Assembly (NCBI GenBank): GCA_963838385.1
Contig: CAWIRE010000001.1
Coordinates: 2,108,001 to 2,172,000 of the forward strand
DNA from: DAHUYF01 sp963838385
GTDB lineage: Bacteria; Pseudomonadota; Alphaproteobacteria; ATCC43930; CGMCC-115725
Reading direction: 5' to 3'
DNA: 64,000 bases
Shown here: positions 62,415-64,000 of the stretch, piece by piece
Layout of the letters: each line of letters opens with the position of its first letter
How positions within the stretch are numbered: the first letter of the stretch is position 1
Made by a program: the position numbers and the translations under genes
Notes under the pieces: generated by a model
Seen by the model: only the letters and a program-made list of their open reading frames with translations
What the model was told of the DNA's origin: nothing
Database searches by the model: none

Positions 62415-63780
62415 GCGGCACGAAACCGCCGAGCCGGCCGGGAACGTTTTTCCTTACGCTGGCTGGGTTCCTACGGCTAACGGTCACCTTTCATTTCGGC
62501 ACATCGGAGAAGCGCGACATCCGACAGAAGCGATCTACGCCAACGTTGCGACTCAAAATGGGCGCCTCATACTCGCCTATCAGCGTCGCTCCTTAAGCGA
62601 CGCTCTTTTCCAGCCGATCGTCCACTATTTCTGCAATATCGAGGGGTCGTTTTGGTTTGCCTTGGCGGCCCGATCAACTGGTGTACCGGGCGCGATCGAA
62701 GCCATCACAGGCAAAATCTATATTTTCAAATCACGACGCGACTGGAAAACAAAAGCGGAAAAAGATGTCCGAAAAAATATCTACGAGATAAACAATAGTC
62801 AACTCTCGCTTTTGGTTGAGCGAGATCAAATTTTGGAAGATAGTTTCGGCCGTGCTGAAAATTGCCTCAACACTTCATCTGACATTGAGGTTGCGTTCCA
62901 TTTAAACCGCAGCGGAGAATGTTATTTTTCAAGTCCACACTTCCGCGATAAAAATCTGCAATATGCGTCACTGAATTATGCAAGCATTTACAACCACGAC
63001 ATTCCAAGATGGATATCGGACCAATCATATTTCTTCCTCCGTGATCTAAGCCATAATCATCAGCATCATTCTCCTTTCTCAGATACGATATTAATGTTGC
63101 AAGAACGCAAATTTGGTCGCACAGTCTGGCGCCGCAACATAGTCTTCTCTTTGCATCACTATATTATTCGCACCCGTCGATTTGCGGATGTAAAATCGTT
63201 GTTTCAGGCTGCTGGCGTCCATGCTTATTGCCGATCCTTCCAAGCGATCTGCGAGCGGTCTCTCGGCCCATTGCCGAATGGAATTCCTGAATTTAATGAT
63301 GAGGCGTTGCTTCAATCATTGAACGCGCGTTGGCAAGAGGAGATCGCGCAGGCCAACGAGGGAGCAACTGATCAAATTATCAAACTCACAAAAGCTGTGG
63401 GGAATCGTTCCTTTGCTCTACTGTTATCAACTATTTTTGTCATACTCTTGGTAATGCTGGTTCAACCTCTTATCGATCCAAACAAAACTACCTTATTAAA
63501 ATCAGCCGGCGAGTTTGCGTTCTCTCACATCGTGACACTGATTTTTCTTATATTTCTTTTTCTGGCCATAGTATGGGTCGTAACTCACAGGGAGTGGCAA
63601 AGTAGATCTGTAATTGTTCGTGACCTGTTAGAAATTTCTAACGTACGGAGAAAATATTTCATTACCACCTATATCGTATTTGCTTTTGTAATCGCGTTAG
63701 CCTCAGTGAGTTTTTCGAAGTTGGCTCTATTCCAAATATCTTACTTCATACTCGGCGTCTGGCGATTGATTTCGCAATAG
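62401..63780 (+). CDS. Large membrane protein of the foreign cassette
   Basis: From GTG 62401 (FSAERHETAEPAGNV) the frame encodes 459 residues. The first 340 or so are soluble, with many Arg, His and aromatic residues (IVHYFCNIEGSFWFALAAR, SHNHQHHSPFSD, ICERSLGPLPNG); the last 110 contain three membrane helices (SFALLLSTIFVILLVMLVQ; HIVTLIFLIFLFLAIVWVV; TYIVFAFVIALAS). A frame is open further upstream but overlaps the 94-aa gene and is not supported. The sequence is much more AT-rich than the window average and its codons differ from neighbours, indicating transfer. Function unknown. Confidence 0.8.
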   Translation: MFSAERHETAEPAGNVFPYAGWVPTANGHLSFRHIGEARHPTEAIYANVATQNGRLILAYQRRSLSDALFQPIVHYFCNIEGSFWFALAARSTGVPGAIEAITGKIYIFKSRRDWKTKAEKDVRKNIYEINNSQLSLLVERDQILEDSFGRAENCLNTSSDIEVAFHLNRSGECYFSSPHFRDKNLQYASLNYASIYNHDIPRWISDQSYFFLRDLSHNHQHHSPFSDTILMLQERKFGRTVWRRNIVFSLHHYIIRTRRFADVKSLFQAAGVHAYCRSFQAICERSLGPLPNGIPEFNDEALLQSLNARWQEEIAQANEGATDQIIKLTKAVGNRSFALLLSTIFVILLVMLVQPLIDPNKTTLLKSAGEFAFSHIVTLIFLIFLFLAIVWVVTHREWQSRSVIVRDLLEISNVRRKYFITTYIVFAFVIALASVSFSKLALFQISYFILGVWRLISQ

Positions 63781-63921
63781 AGGTCGAGGACAATCTCGCG
63801 GCGTGCGCTGGGCGGCGGCTGGAGCACGGCGGACCTGCCCGTGTTCAAAGGCGCAGCCCGCATCTCTGGCAGGTCAACGTCCCGGGCCTCGGCAGCGGCA
63901 TCGAGGTGCCGAAGGAGTAGG
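63780..63921 (+). pseudogene. Remnant of a second NodT-family gene 3' end
   Basis: Directly after the cassette stop, GAGGTCGAGGACAATCTC and the bases to 63803 match 61477-61500 of the NodT-family gene. An internal deletion of about 207 bp then joins it to the gene's last 117 bp (63805-63921). The result is out of frame and cannot encode the channel end. Confidence 0.85.
63805..63921 (+). repeat. Direct repeat, right copy
   Basis: This is the partner of 61708-61825: GCGCTGGGCGGCGG through GAAGGAGTAGG, with one base missing near 63852 and several substitutions in the last third. Together they frame the foreign cassette. Confidence 0.9.
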
Positions 63922-64000
63922 GCGATCGCGGCAGCGGGCCGGCGCGGGTTTCGCGGCAACATGTTTTCCAGCTTATGGACTCAACTCCGGCGCCGCAGAG

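Noticed and set aside
61825..63921. Insertion sequence or composite transposon
   Set aside because: No transposase-like motif, terminal inverted repeat or short target duplication is visible; the flanking repeats derive from the host gene end.

Overview
The window is a high-GC chromosomal segment from an alphaproteobacterium, most likely Rhodospirillales in the broad sense. The pointers are a UbiH-family hydroxylase, ammonium transporter, aminotransferase, FtsK, LolA and XthA spread along one segment, a PAS_5 protein, and codon use strongly biased to G/C at third positions. The taxonomy is inferred from gene content and composition only.

Layout. 1-3.4 kb is a lower-GC accessory block of three co-directional genes (a large P-loop GTPase-like protein cut by the window edge, a small protein, and a Cys/His zinc-finger-like protein) ending beside a tRNA-Gly(GCC) gene, as expected for an island integrated at a tRNA 3' end. 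3.6-8.4 kb is a housekeeping run on the plus strand: lipoprotein, prolyl-tRNA deacylase-like protein, thioredoxin-TPR protein, LON-domain protein, Trm112-like protein, DUF971 protein, class II aldolase and GST. 8.4-12.1 kb holds a small gene with OmpR/RstA-like upstream boxes, a UbiH-family flavin hydroxylase and amt with a sigma-54-like promoter but no glnK. 12.1-15.7 kb is a patchwork of tiny membrane or unknown proteins, a SecF without SecD, and an RlpA-like protein; a recurring regulatory module (two CTTTAT boxes 33 bp apart) precedes four of these units. 15.8-24.0 kb is a complete high-affinity potassium system: a 27-aa peptide, kdpF, kdpA, kdpB, kdpC, kdpD and kdpE.

24.1-29.95 kb carries a quinol-monooxygenase-like protein, a PAS_5 protein, a DapC-like aminotransferase, FtsK and LolA (read through into a secreted Gly/His/Trp-rich protein). 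29.96-36.7 kb is mixed catabolic and regulatory material, including a broken sterol-desaturase-type gene and remnants of a paralogous sensor-like family. 37.2-40.7 kb has a flavin reductase, gentisate dioxygenase, an FAH-family hydrolase and exonuclease III. 41.3-48.8 kb is a two-partner secretion locus (TpsA adhesin, TpsB transporter, SapC). 49.1-55.4 kb, on the minus strand, contains an orphan response regulator, a DUF427 protein and a compact pathway-like cluster: RibD_C reductase, MDR dehydrogenase, divergent 6-pyruvoyltetrahydropterin synthase homologue, GT4 glycosyltransferase and methyltransferase, preceded by a 2OG-Fe dioxygenase. 55.9-61.8 kb is an RND efflux operon (permease, adaptor, outer-membrane factor). 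61.8-63.9 kb is a low-GC two-gene membrane cassette inserted between the outer-membrane-factor gene and a degraded second copy of that gene's 3' end.

At least nine reading-frame breaks occur in otherwise well-conserved genes (the zinc-finger gene, Trm112, kdpA, the desaturase, a sensor-like gene, tpsA, and three in the RND permease). Nearly all look like one extra base. This suggests residual sequencing or assembly indels, although the desaturase also has an in-frame stop and is probably a true pseudogene. The best candidates for undescribed biology are the foreign cassette flanked by duplicated gene ends, the GTPase/zinc-finger island, the RibD_C/PTPS-like/MDR/GT4/methyltransferase cluster, and the CTTTAT regulatory module.
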